Translations under genes and position numbers: made by a program
Notes under the pieces: generated by a model
Databases searched by the model: none
Told to the model about the DNA's origin: nothing
What the model saw: only the letters and a program-made list of their open reading frames with translations
NCBI GenBank assembly: GCA_007922305.1
Contig: ML677334.1
Span: forward strand, 15,401,360-15,465,359
Direction: 5' to 3'
DNA: 64,000 nt
DNA from: Dermatemys mawii
Taxonomy: Eukaryota; Chordata; Testudines; Dermatemydidae
In this document: positions 23,183 through 35,200 of the stretch, one piece after another
Position numbering within the stretch: position 1 is the stretch's first letter
Layout: every line of letters begins with the position of its first letter

Positions 23183-23289
23183 TTAGAGATAACAAGCTGG
23201 TTCAGCCTCATTGGACTAACCTTGTTATCTCCCACCTGGTTCTTGCCTACCTATTTATACCTGCCCCTGGATACTTCCACTGCATGCAT

Positions 23290-23327
23290 CCGACGAAGTG
23301 GGTATTAGCCCACGAAAGCTTATGCTC
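23290..23327 (+). ncRNA. Hammerhead-like ribozyme motif in PLE tail
   Basis: The order fits a minimal type I hammerhead. Core strand CCGACGA (23290-23296; consensus CUGAUGA). Stem II GTGGG / CCCAC with a 6-nt loop. GAAA (23314-23317). A three-pair stem III (A-U, G-C, C-G) with loop TTAT, then C at 23327 as the cleavage-site nucleotide of a CUC triplet. Deviations are two pyrimidine changes in the core strand, one extra A before stem II, and a weak stem I. PLEs in several animals are known to carry hammerhead motifs. Confidence 0.5.
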
Positions 23328-23415
23328 TAAAAAATGTTTAGTTAGTCTTTAAGGTGCCACAGGACTCTGTGTCACTTCTGCAATTCCAGACTAACACGGC
23401 TACCCCTCTGATTCT

Positions 23416-23428
23416 TTTTATGATTATG
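23416..23428 (+). repeat. Target-site duplication of the PLE (right)
   Basis: Exact 13-bp copy of 20511-20523. Confidence 0.9.
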
Positions 23429-23436
23429 ACATCCTC

Positions 23437-24774
23437 TTATTCACAGAGGTAGTTCTTCCGTGTCATGGTTGACTTTTTCCTAGAGATCTACATCTTACTG
23501 GGCAGGATCAGTCAGAGCGTGGTGAGAGGGTCATTGTTATTGTGCCCTTTTGAGGACCCCTCCCATCCACCATGGCAGAAGCAAGTAGCAAAGATCTGAG
23601 GCAAAGAGAGCAGCACCAGGCCTCCCTAGAGATGACAGAAGGGAGCAGGATCAAGGAGATTCCAAATACTACTTCAATGGAGCCCAGCAAAAGCATCTCT
23701 AAAGATAGTCAACTGTGGAGAAAAAAAGAGTATGATCTCTATTCAGAATCCACAATAGGAGGAAAGGATCCCAGCACATGGCCAAAGATCAGTCTCCTCT
23801 GGGAAATATTGAGGACAAACAGCTTCCCCAAAAATGCTGTAGTTGCATTTACTGCTTACAGGGAATGGTGAAGAGGGCTTTGGGTAAATATAGGAATTGC
23901 TGCAGCTAATATATTGTGTCACAAGATACGTCAAGGATCCATCAATGTTTTATTGGGAAAATCTAGCCAAATATACACCCTAGTGATGCATTTGTGAATA
24001 TTTAAAGTTACTTGTCCATGTACATGAGCTTGTGTACAACATCGTTTGTTCATTTAAATTATTTATATAAGTATCTACTTAGATATTTTATAAGCTTTAA
24101 TACCTTTGTGGATGTCTTTGGACTAATTTTGTGGATATTTGATAAAATTGTTGACATAATACAGTAGCTAAGCAAGATTTCTTTACCAGCAAAATAAGTG
24201 ACTAGTTTATTAAGCACATTGTAACTTTCATTAGATATCCTTAGATTGTACTTATTTATTTTCTTCTTATTATTAACTTTGGATAGATAACTTTTTTACT
24301 ATGTATTTCCCTTTATTATTCCATTATATTTTTATTACTCTGCTACTCATTATTACAGCCATTAGGAAAACCGTCTGCATTGTGAATGCCTTAATTATCA
24401 ATGGAAATTGTGATGATACCCAGAGAACTTTGGTCAATATTTGTAGAAAAGTCATTATCTGCCACTGTTGCTCCAGAAAAAGACAGTTTATTTTTTAAAA
24501 AAGTTTGTTTTAATATATACACATCCAACCTTATAATGACAGCCAATGGAAGCAGTGGGTACTTACCCCAGATTTATGAAAGGGGAAATTAATTATTTTG
24601 TAATGTGCAGTATAAATTAAAAGGTTTCCAAGAAGGAAACAAATATTAATGGGCATGTTAACACATGCAAGTTAATAGATTCCAAAATTGTCATAATTAG
24701 GTACTCTACTAAGGCTGCTACTTGAGGTCACATTGGAATGACTGGAAGAGAAAAGCTTTTGGGAATTAAAATAT
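23437..24774. other. No gene seen
   Basis: The 99-codon frame at 23572-23871 has no recognisable domain. The remainder is AT-rich. Confidence 0.45.
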
Positions 24775-25110
24775 AATTACTCATAGATATCGAGTTTATG
24801 ACCAGATTGAAACATTAAATCATCTTGTATATCACAAGCCAATACATTTCGCCTAGTTACCTCTGTACCGAGCCATATAACTTTTGTTTGGTCAAAGCAT
24901 ATCTTCCCAAAAAAATCATCTACTCTTATTTGAATGCATCAAGAAATGGAGGCGCCACAATTTCCTTTGGTATTTGTTCCAGTGGTTAATCATGCTCACT
25001 GTATAAAACAGTTGTGCCTAATTTCTCATTTAAAATTGTCTGGGCTTAGCTTCTAGACACTAATTTTTATGTTTTTCTCTACTAGATTATTATCAAGGAA
25101 CTGATATACT
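24775..25110 (-). mobile_element. CR1 LINE 3' fragment
   Basis: 'gagtttatgaccagattgaa', 'ataacttttgtttggtcaaa', 'gttccagtggttaatcatgc' and 'tgtgcctaatttctcattt' are CR1 3' landmarks in minus orientation. No open frame. Confidence 0.7.
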
Positions 25111-26429
25111 GTGAAATTCAGAGTGTCAAAGATCTCAGTGAAGGCAACTGTACAAGATAAAAAACACAATAGAACTATGGCCCTGCTTAAGCAGTCCATC
25201 TCTATTCAACAACTTCAATGGGACCTAAGCACATGGTTAAATGCTTTGTTGATTTGGACTGAAAAAGAAACCATGAAACCAAGTTCCATCTTGGCTGTTT
25301 TACTCCCATTGGGAGCTACTGAGCAAGCAATGATTCAGCAAAATCCACACTTTCATATTTGATGTATGCAAATCATTTCTCATTAAAAAAAATATGGAAC
25401 AGGATAATTTCTGTATGAAATTACAATGGTCAAAAACATCTGTCAGACCTCCCTGGGCCTGAGAGCCTTGGCCAAAGAAGGGTGGAGAGGGTGATAGGCT
25501 GAGAGCAGCAGAGGGAGATGATACCTGCTGATACCCTATACCAGGCATTTAATTGGTTCCAGTGGGAGATTTACAGGGCTCCTTACCATATAATCCATAA
25601 TGTGAGGTAGGTTCTCCTCAGCCTATTCATCAGGCCTCTGCTTACCCCCACAAAGTGGGCACAGGGTGCAGCAGGACAGGAACCTCAGCCCACGAGGGCT
25701 ACAAGATCTGATCTTAGCCCACCCTATCACCTAAAATGAAGGCCAACACCAAAATCCCAGATCTTTTATCTCTGGGAACTGTTCATTTTATTCTCTTAAC
25801 CACCTGGGAACCAGCCACAAATTGTGACAAATAAATAACTCCACCCCACTACCTCAGTTAGGTACTAAGCATGTTCCTATTCAATCTACTGTGGCATGCA
25901 GGTGCTGTGAGGAAGGCAAAAAACTCCATGGTTCCCTGCCAGTTAGCTCATGGAAGAAAGAAAAAAAAAATACTCCCTGACCCCCTAAACGCACAGTCAG
26001 CTAGACCCACTGCATCTGGTTCCCATCCTTAGTTCTGGTGGGTAGTGTGGGCTACTGGAACAGAACAAAAAGAAATTCCAAAAGCCCCCTGCACTAGGCT
26101 AAATATTTAGAGCTGGCGAATGCTGGGCAATCAGCACCCCACTTCCCCAGTCTCCCCTAGCTGAAGCACCAGAGACTCCCACTGGAGGAACTACCTATTG
26201 CACTTTGGCAAGTGTCTGTTCCTCTTTCACTGCTGGCCATATCAAGTTCCCCCACCCATTGATGCACGTGGGTGGCATTTGACAGCAGCTGAGGATCTGT
26301 CTCACTGTGACGTAAGGCCCTGTTAGAAATGGAACTCACATATTCTGACTCTTTTTGTGAAATAATCCCGAATTTGCTGAATTCAAAGAGAGCTTTACCA
26401 CTGACTTCAATAGGTCCAGTGTTCCGCCT
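25111..26429. other. No gene seen
   Basis: Somewhat GC-richer from 25440 to 26160, possibly old repeat, but nothing assignable. Confidence 0.4.
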
Positions 26430-26660
26430 TAAGGATACATCTACACAGCCAGCAGCAGCAAACCTCCAAGCCCAGGTTGATAAACTCAGGGTCACGGGGC
26501 TCATGGAATGTCCTTTTAAAACACCTGTGTAGACAGTGCTTTACAGTGCTTTTGAGTTGTGGCTTGGGCTGGCGTTCAAACTTTGACGCTTTGGGAATGG
26601 CATGGGCATGAAAGCCTGAGCTCCGGCCCAAGCCATGACATCTGCCCAGTATCATATATG
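26430..26660. mobile_element. hAT-type MITE fragment
   Basis: 'ggatacatctacacagcc' at one side, an internal 'ctgtgtagacagtgc', and 'gagctccggcccaagcc' near the other side resemble a common reptile non-autonomous hAT family that starts with 'agggctacgtctacac'-type ends. Boundaries are not resolved. Confidence 0.4.
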
Positions 26661-27039
26661 TGCATTAAGAAATGAATTACATAGGCCAAAATGTGAACAG
26701 TGCGTCTGTGCTTTAGAGTTTGTGTTTGGTTGGTTTGGAAGGCACACTTTAAAATGCAGCTGATACTTCTACAGTACATGCAATGTGTAATATTACATAC
26801 AATATTAGTCTGTGTAACAATAATGCATTTACACAATACTCATCTGAACTGTGCATGGATGTAGGGTTTACTGTGGATTTTTATTCTGAAGCTGCAGAAT
26901 AAATTTGGAAATCTGTCAGAAGCCCAAATAAGATGAGGACAGATAATGTTGATTCTTACCACTTTCATTTTGAATCAGTGGACTTGAACTACCTAATGAA
27001 CTAATCTAAACCAGAACCCTGTGTAATAGGCAAATATCA

Positions 27040-27110
27040 GCTGTGGAAATAGATACAGAGAAAGGTTACATGGCTTGCCCAAGGCTACACAACTGAATGC
27101 ATTCATGCTG
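27040..27110 (+). mobile_element. MIR-like SINE fragment
   Basis: 'agagaaaggttacatggctt' followed by 'gcccaaggctacacaact' matches the conserved 3' part of the MIR core (GGTTAAG..ACTTGCCCAAGGTCACACAGCT). Confidence 0.55.
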
Positions 27111-27683
27111 CATGTTGCAATTGCTAATTAAAAATATTTAGGGTCTCCAATGAGGGAAACAGTTTTTGTTTGCTTGTTTTTAAAGAAATTGTACTGTGGG
27201 GCACATAGAGTTCATCTATTAAAAGTAATGTGCTGCTTTAGGTTTATATTGTTCAGCAACACTCAGATTAAAATATCTCCAAAACCTATATTGCTACAAG
27301 GAAATATAAAGATCTCATCTTGTCTCCAGCAAAATCATCAGTGTCCTTCTGCATGCGGCTGTCACTATATTTTAAGGTGTGAGTACTGGAAATAAATGAA
27401 GTTACGGATCTGCACTTTGCAAAATGTGTTACTGGAATACCCACCATAAATTGGAGAGCTGTACCTGCCAAAAGAAGCCCTGGATTCCAAGTGTAAATTT
27501 TTCAGTTATGTTGCTTCCATTCCAACTCTGACCTTGCTCAATCACTTCATTATTAAACAAACAGTAGATTTTGTAAGAAAATGAGATTTCCATCCTTTTC
27601 AAAATTCCAACATTTTAAAAAAAAATCATCCTGAATCAGATGAAAAGTCAAAATCTCAAAATATTTTGTGGAATGGAAATTCA

Positions 27684-27808
27684 AAAATATTTTGATTTGG
27701 AAACATCACACTGACCTTATGAAAATGTTTCATTCTGATAGATAGATAGACTATCAGAATGAAACATTTTCATAAGGTCAGTGTGATGTTTCCAAATCAA
27801 AATATTTT
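27684..27808. repeat. Perfect inverted repeat, 58-bp arms
   Basis: Arms 27684-27741 and 27751-27808 are exact reverse complements, separated by 9 bases of GATA repeat (27742-27750). A transcript or single strand would form a 58-bp hairpin. The arm is ordinary AT-rich sequence, not a known TIR. Confidence 0.95.
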
Positions 27809-27857
27809 GGAAACCAAGGTATATGAAAAGTTCACTTTTTTCACTAATTAAAGATTA
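27809..27857 (+). repeat. 49-bp direct repeat, copy 1
   Basis: From 'ggaaaccaaggtatatga' to 'aattaaagatta' it matches 30018-30066 with two substitutions. It starts exactly where the palindrome ends. Confidence 0.85.
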
Positions 27858-27861
27858 TTTT

Positions 27862-27863
<2 letters not shown>

Positions 27864-27897
<34 letters not shown>
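27864..27897. repeat. (CA)n(TA)n microsatellite
   Basis: A CA run followed by a TA run, directly abutting the solo LTR. Confidence 0.9.
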
Positions 27898-27898
<1 letters not shown>

Positions 27899-28558
27899 GT
27901 GACAAAGCTCCAAGTTTGTACTTATGGGTCCTGCACTTCCTGGCAGATTTAGGGGCCTCAGAAACTCATCTAGGCCCCAGAGTGACCTCCCTTTCTCAGT
28001 ATAATTGGCAAGAGTCACCGCCTAGTGACTTACCTTCATCACAGGCCAGTATGGAAGACGGAAAAGGGGGGAGCCCGGGCCCACCCTCTACTCCGAGCTC
28101 CAGCCCAGGGACCCTAATAGTATCAGCTAAGATGGCTGACCTTTTATCCACAAAGCACAATACAATTCCCTTGGCTACTTCCCCACAGCAGTCCCTGCTT
28201 CTTCAAACTCCACTTCACCCTTACCTCAGGGCCTCCTTCCTTCAGGATGATATGTTGTCCAACACTCAGTCTCACCAACAGCACAACCTCCTTCCACAGC
28301 TCCTGACACCCACAGCCCACTTGACTAACTGGGAGGTTTTTATCTGGTTTTAGCCAGTCCCTGATTGGCTTCAGGTGTCCCAATCAGGCTAGCTGTTTCT
28401 ACTCCTTTCTAGAAGGCTCTTAATTGGCCCCAGGTGTCTTGATTGGCCTGGAGTAGCCTTTGTTTGGCTATCCAGGGAACAGGCACCTGCACATCCTGAG
28501 ACTAATATACCTGCCTTCCAGCACTCTCTTATATCCTTCTGGTCTGACTCTGTCACTA
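27898..28558 (-). mobile_element. Solo LTR of the 38.9-kb retrotransposon family
   Basis: On the minus strand this runs from AGTGACAGAGTC at the 28558 end to TTTGTCACT at the 27898 end. It is collinear with the LTRs at 38890 and 42539 over the full 660 bp with scattered substitutions. It sits between TA/CA microsatellites, so the TSD is ambiguous. An open frame of about 150 codons antisense to the LTR is kept (27823-28353 on plus). Confidence 0.9.
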
Positions 28559-28559
28559 G

Positions 28560-28610
<51 letters not shown>
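28559..28610. repeat. (CA)n microsatellite
   Basis: GATATATA followed by about 21 CA units. Confidence 0.95.
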
Positions 28611-28611
<1 letters not shown>

Positions 28612-30017
28612 GGATTCCCTTTCCTCTTAATAAAGCTTCCCTCCCATCCCTGAACTATTGAAGGTGAGGGCCATGCCTCAAATTCAAGGGACAACAGGGA
28701 AGGCAGGAAGTGACCCAGGTGAGGCTGATCTGGAGTTGTAGTCAGAAGCCACTGAGATGCTTCTCTCTCCTTGGGCCCTGGGCTGGAACCAGGTGGAGAG
28801 GGTGGGCCTGGATACCTCTAACCTTACCTTTTGCCCCAGCCTCCTGAGAGATCCTGGAGGAATACTAATAGATGTGGTGGGAGGATAGGGGGATGGAGAT
28901 GAACTGTGGCTCAGCTGCTTCCACTGGCACCTAAAATGAGGCAAAAAGATGCAAAAATCTTTTTCATCCTAAAAAGTTGCAAAATCTTTTCCACACCAAA
29001 AAGGACATAGTCCTCTAATTTTAGATGCCTCCCATTTTGGGTCCCTCCCATTTTGAGCTAGAGTCCCTTAGATTCTGCCTAAGGGGATGCATGCTTGGGA
29101 TTAGGAAATAATCAGCTTGCATAGGTGGCCAGCAGAATTGTGGTTCCTTCACTCAAGGACTACGTCTCAATTACTAACCAAGGTGGTGCACAGCCAGAAG
29201 AAAATAAGAGTCATAGAGAGCATCTTAGTCTATGGCACTACACCCGCTGTGCACCATGTGTGAGCAGGCAGAATGCTACATGCTTTAAAGAGGTGTAGCA
29301 GTGTGTGTGCTCCTGAGATACTATAAGAAGATAGGAGAGGCACTCACAGTGCATAATGAAATTGCTCCCTCTGGGATAGTGCAGCTCCACTTCCGCACAA
29401 GTACATGGGAGTCAACACTTTACAGAATCTGGGCCATAAACTCCCTGTGCACTACAATCTACTGAAGATTTTGGTCCTTGTTTTGTGTTCTAAGGCTGAA
29501 AGAAAATGAATATAATGTAATGCTAAATACAACATATCATCTGATGAATTATATTGTAAATACTGACTTCAAGATTAAAATTCTTTTGGGAGATGTACTG
29601 TACATTTCACCCTCTTTCACTTTTGTTTCTCAGTTTTGTTGCTGTATTTAATTAAAAAAATAAAGAAGCATCTGATTACAGTGTCTCTTAATATAAATTT
29701 CAGTAATGGAATTAATCATCAATTTCCAACCAGGCCAGTGATTCTGAACTGCTTCCAAAGCCACATCTGCACTGACTGTCAATTTTGGGTCATTGAAATT
29801 TAAACAAGTTCAGCCTGTTGCTGGAAATAATGTTTTATGCCTGCTACGAAACTCCAAGATTGAAAGTACCTTTAAAAGCCTGTCAACACTTAAGAGCAGG
29901 GAAAACTCATGTTTTCTAAAGTATAATGGGTTCATTAGGTTTCTGTTTTCCAAAAGCTTTTATAGGCATCTATTATTTATGGCCATTAGCACGTGTTATT
30001 AATAATGAAGACTAATG
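28611..30017. other. No gene seen
   Basis: A GC-richer block (28620-28940) contains 'gtgaggctgatctggagttg' and may be retroelement-derived. The rest is unremarkable. Confidence 0.4.
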
Positions 30018-30066
30018 GAAACCAAGGTATATGAGAAGTTGACTTTTTTCACTAATTAAAGATTAC
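30018..30066 (+). repeat. 49-bp direct repeat, copy 2
   Basis: Partner of 27809-27857, 2.2 kb downstream in the same orientation, two mismatches. Confidence 0.85.
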
Positions 30067-31984
30067 ATTTTTTCCAGGAAGAAAGCACTACCACCATTTT
30101 TACAATCACAAACCCTTCAAAATGGAGATAGCCTGAGCTAGTAGGAGTACTGTACCTCATATCTGGAGCCACTCACATGTAATTCATTGAACAGGGTGGT
30201 TTAATTTTGAATTCAGCTGGTAACCAAAAATAATGCATTACAGTTTAGAAGGGGAGAGATAGAGGGAGACTTGCCATGATTAAGCCTGGTTTTCAAACTT
30301 GGTTTCCTAAAGCTGAGTCACAATATCCATATAGAGCAGGGGAGAAGTAGTGAAAGATAAACAGTAGGGACATAAGAGGAAGGGGCTGAGAGCAAAACCT
30401 TGGGGAAGACAAAGGGAGGTGAGAACAAAAATGGAAAGAATAAAAATGAGGAGGAGAGGTCAAGTATAAAAGAGGGAAATAAAACACAAAAGGGATGTGG
30501 GGTAATAAAAATTCAAAGTGAAGATTGAATCGCTGTGTAGTGGGGGGCATTGCCAAAGGGGATGATATAGGGCTGATGGGTGATATCTGGGACACTGGGG
30601 CTGTCACAATATGGACCCTGATCCTACCTCATGTCTCAGGCCATAAAATCCTGGCTGCTGCCTTACGTGCCTAAATGAAAAGTTAGGCACCCAAGCTTGA
30701 AAACCCATCACATTATTACTTCGAAGGCTCCTTCCATCTTCCCCACTTGAATTCTGGCAGGTGAGAACTTGCAGTAGAGCTCATCAGTATATTTTGGATA
30801 AAAGTACTATTTTTCACAAGTTTGGGGATTTTATTGTGAACCATATCATACCTTTCTACAAAAAAGAGGAAAGAGGGTTTGGGGATTTTCTGTTTTAAAT
30901 CAAAAAGTGTTTATTTATTGCAGTGTTTGCTTACTAGAAACCAGTTAGGCACAGCCCTGTATTGGGGTAGTACAGAGCTACAGTGCTCAGCCTAGAGGGA
31001 ACCCTGGGAAGCATGCCACTTGAAGGGAAAAGACCTATTACAGTTCCCAGGCACTCAGCCTTTCCTGTTATTCCCAAGGGGTGCGGTTTATCATCCCCTA
31101 GGTAATCCAGTAGATGGTGTTAGTGGAGGGGCCCAAGCTGTCATGGATCTGCCTCTTCCCTGACACCTTTTGGGGTAATATACAGTCTTGGAGGTGTGTC
31201 AAGAGAGCTGTGCCAGCACTCTTCTAGTGCAGGGCTGCCATTCTACCTCACTAGGGATGTGCAAGGGCGGAAGCTCCTTGCACTCTCCCCTGCTGCTCAT
31301 TCATCTGAGGATCAGATGGATGTGGTGCTTTTTGATAGAAAGTTGCAATAGAACAGTTACTCTGGTGCTTTCTACATGGAGAAGGCACTATAGTTGGCAT
31401 CCCAAATAACTGGAAACTTCTGACAACCAAATTCTGTTCATTGTATTGGCATTATCTTTTAATGGCCTTATTTATTTTTTTGCAGCAGGCTCCTTTATAT
31501 TGCATTAGTTTCCTACATCTTGCTTAACTGTAACAGGGTCTTCATCCAGTCCCGAAGTAACTTTCCATTCTCTCCCTCCCTTCTCTCTCCTCACTCCCAC
31601 CAAGTACTGATGTGGGATACTTCCAATGAGCAATTCATCAAACTCTTGCATTATGAATTCTTGTAAATGAAGCCACTTCTGGCTTTACATCTATTTGGAT
31701 TTTTTTTTTCTGTTACAGTTTCTTATACAAACACTCCCCTTTGTTTCTATAAAATATCCCTTACTCTCTTGTGCTATTTTTTTTAAATGACATGCACACA
31801 TTCCTCATACCAGACAATCCTCTTGTCTGGGAGCCATAACTGATGAGCTAATAGAGTCAGCTGATAGCCTCAAATTTCTGGAACCCAAACTTCATTTTAC
31901 ATTAAACTAGAAAGAGCACCACAGCCTCACTCCTGTCTCTATGTCACAATTGCCAGACCATCTATGCATCTTTCTTGTGACTCT
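30067..31984. other. No gene seen
   Basis: No supported features. Confidence 0.5.
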
Positions 31985-31996
31985 ACTTAGATACCA

Positions 31997-32215
31997 GCTT
32001 CAGGGTAGCAGCCGTGTTAGTCTGTATCCACAAAAAAAAAAAAAAAACAGGAGTGCTTGTGGCACCTGAGAGACTAACAAATTTATTTAAGCATAAGCTT
32101 TCATAGGCTGCAGCCCACTTCTATGCATCCAGTGAAGTGGGCGGTAGCCTATGAAAGCTTATGCTTCAATAAATCTGTTAGTCTCTAAGGCCCCACAAGT
32201 ACTCCTGTTCTTTTT
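31997..32215. mobile_element. Fold-back PLE copy (two 3' tails, head to head)
   Basis: The left arm in minus orientation ends with the PLE tail ('gtagcagccgtgttagtctg', an A-run, 'tggcacctgagagactaac'). The right arm in plus orientation has 'cctatgaaagcttatgcttc' and 'gttagtctctaagg'. Arms about 32048-32122 and 32128-32211 are imperfect complements meeting at ATGCAT. Candidate 12-bp TSDs are ACTTAGATACCA (31985-31996) and ACGTAGGTACCA (32216-32227), two mismatches. A degenerate hammerhead-like block lies in the right arm at about 32129-32169. Confidence 0.75.
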
Positions 32216-32227
32216 ACGTAGGTACCA

Positions 32228-35200
32228 TTTCTTTTATGATATCCAAATCAACTGCTGCCCCTCTCCAAATTTGTTCAGTTATTAAAATTACTTATATAAT
32301 AAATTATGCAGTTTTGCAGATAACTGCATTGCTTTGGTTAATATTAAGTTTGGAGTCTTAAGTGTGTATCTCTTAACAGTCAGTCTTTCAAACTAGGGCT
32401 GAAGCTGCAAGCAGCCTTTTCCTTAGCTGAAAATCCATTCAAGTGCACAAGTTTGGCTTTTCGTTTTAAGATCTATTCCCTGTGCTAATCTATTGCCTCA
32501 CTCTGTTTCTGAACACAAGTGAAGAACTGTTGAATTTCACATGTAATATTCTTTCTCAAGGAATGTATTCATCACCTTTCTGTAAGAATGGCATCTGGAT
32601 TTTCTTTTAAACTCCTTCACAAAGGTGAATGTATTATAAATCCCCAATGTTGCTTCTCCAGCCACATGTAGGGTCCAGGAAATATTACATTCCTGTGGAT
32701 TTTCCTTTAACATTATAACCAATAAATCAGAAATCATTTATGAACTTCTGGAGAATTCAATTTTTCCCTCTTTTTCAAGTTTCATTCATAGTGTGACAGC
32801 ATGGGTAAAATCCAGATCCTATTATAGTCAACAGCAAAACTTCCATTGACATCAGTGCGATCAAAATGTTACCCCTTGTGGGTTTCAGAAGATAGCCACC
32901 TTGCATCTTACTGGTATATTTATTCATTCATACTAGCTAGGACTAATGTGTCAGGTAAGTTTGGAAATAGTTTCATACAATTTAAGAATTGTACCAAACC
33001 AGTCACTTGGAGAACACTAGAATTCAGGGATCAACAGAAATAAATAAATCCAATAATACCAACAAAGCCAGGCCCCTGTGTCCTGAGTGGGAAGCAGATT
33101 GTTAGCACCTGGAGCAGTTACAAGTTCATATAAGGACGCTGGGTGTGACTGCAGAGGCCAAAATCACCCACCCCTTTAGAAGATGGGGCTTTGGATTGCT
33201 AGGAGAGACAGCCTGTAATCAGCACAAGAGTGTGCTTGCCATTGTTTTAGAGTTATGTAATGGTTAGAGTAAAATCATTTAGTATTAAATGCAAGCCTTT
33301 CCGAGATCACCACAATTAGCTACTCTGACAAGGGTATTAGGCTGCTGAACTGTTATCCTACTCTCAATAATCGTATACTATCTACACTCAGGTACCCATA
33401 GTTTTTGTCATTTGTATTAATGATCAAAATATTCATTGAATGGATAAATTATGTGGCATAGTGCATTTGTTCCCCCTCACAAACATCATGTTCAAAGGAT
33501 GGGTGAAAGAACAATCCTTACACAACATTCAGTACACAAAGACACTCAGATACTAAAGTGATGATGGTGGCATAAGAACCTGCACAGATTTGTCAACCAG
33601 ATTTATTTGAAACAGAGTTTAATAACTAAAGAAGCATTTCAAAATATTTTGTAATTATTGTATATATAGAAATTCAACCATTTACAAATTATATTTAATA
33701 TTCATATTTTATATAATATGCATGGTCCACTGGGTGTTGGTATGAAGGCATCAACACATGCACACAGTACACATTTCTCCAAACCCCTAATAAGGGATCC
33801 ACAACTCACAATGTATATTAAGAGAGGAATATATATTGAACCTATAGAGGCTTATTTTTGCAGACCTGTCAAGGCAATGCAAATGTGCAGGTAGGAGTTT
33901 CTGTGAGAGCATTTTGGGTAAGATATGGCAGATAACTGACTCTCAGATATCTGAGTGTAGACTCTTCAACCCTGTGTATCAGTGAGGGTAAGCCTCAAAG
34001 CTCCAAAAGTTCAGAAAAGCACAATGTGCTCTGGATCACAAGCGCTAGGGAAGTCCCAGCGTACAAGACTGCAGAGCTGCAACAACAGGGCTCAGTGAAG
34101 AGGTTACTGTGTCCTGCCTGCCAACAAGGGATTCAAAGGCAACAGACTGGTAGGGAAAAGGAAGACAAAACAGAAGGGGCATCCTTGGATAAGTGATGTC
34201 TGTACTGTGTAAGACATGAGAAAAGAGGAATTCATTTCCCTCTATATGTAATAAACTGATATATCTGTAGACAGGTGAACATTAAAGAAATCAAGAATTT
34301 CTCATATAATTAACACTGATTAAATTTTATTTTTTGTATGACTGTCCACTTCCCCTTCATATCTGAAATTTCTTTCAAATGGTCACAGTAGCCAATATGG
34401 TTAAGACTACATTTGAGAAAAGATGCATGCTCAAAACAGGCAATTGTGTATCTAACTCAGCATGCATTTAGATTTGCTTCATGCTTTATTAGTGAAGCCC
34501 AAGAACATAAACACCACTGACCTGTGCTGAACCCGCTCTGTAGGGAAATTGAAGATATAACTCTTCAGGGCATTCACACCTGTCACAAACCCTAAATCTG
34601 CTTTACAAAAATGTACAAGAGAGAAAAATACAGTGTAGTTTTACACACCTAAATGAGAGGACAGAAATACAAGGCTAGGCCTGCAGCCAAGGCTATTTAA
34701 AAGGCAAAATGTATTGGCTCTTAGCTTGTACATTTTCCTGAGGGTAAAACTCTCACTGATGTCAACAGGACTGGACCCTTCCATTATAGACAGAAGGAAA
34801 AGCCCCAAACTCAAACATATATTTCACAGCAACAGTTCCATCACAAACGTCACCACCTTCTGCTTCAAACGCAAAGCACATGTATTTGACTTAGCTTTCT
34901 TTAATATAAATGCATAGCAACATCCTTATTTAAAAACAGAAAACAAAACACTCCATTACACTTACAACACAAAGCAATACATGACAGATGCTAGCAGCTT
35001 TCCTTATGGAGATTTAGCACCTGACAAGCTGGAGTGTAAATCTACAGCACTGGAGCATGCTGGACATCTCAAGCTGTGTGGACCCTTATGTGTGCACTAA
35101 AAGTTGCTTAGTACACTATGTGTACTGCTACTGATGGATTCTGGTGTTGCTGTGGCTTGTGGTGGAAGGGGTGATTCTGGGGTCAAGAGTTTTTTTTATA

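Larger units (their letters stand above)
20524..23415 (+). mobile_element. Penelope-like element, 5'-truncated
   Basis: A 2,892-bp insertion between 13-bp duplications. It carries RT, GIY-YIG endonuclease and a 230-bp 3' tail ending 'ctaacacggctacccctctg' plus 'attc'. The tail (23183-23415) recurs in fold-back copies at 31997-32215 and 35370-35570. It has no poly-A. PLEs are telomerase-related retroelements that use a GIY-YIG nuclease instead of an APE or integrase. Confidence 0.93.
19739..23431 (+). mobile_element. Solo LTR, family A, interrupted by a PLE
   Basis: The LTR runs TGTCAGGG (19739) to 20523 and resumes at 23429, ending ATTATGACA (23431); the intact length would be about 788 bp. 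The 5-bp flanks are CCCTC (19734-19738) and TCCTC (23432-23436), one mismatch. It matches the 388-1742 LTR across 'gtgagcctgatccaaaa', the A-rich block and 'aaccccttacaggt'. The PLE interrupts it 3 bp short of its end, so the PLE is younger. Confidence 0.85.
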
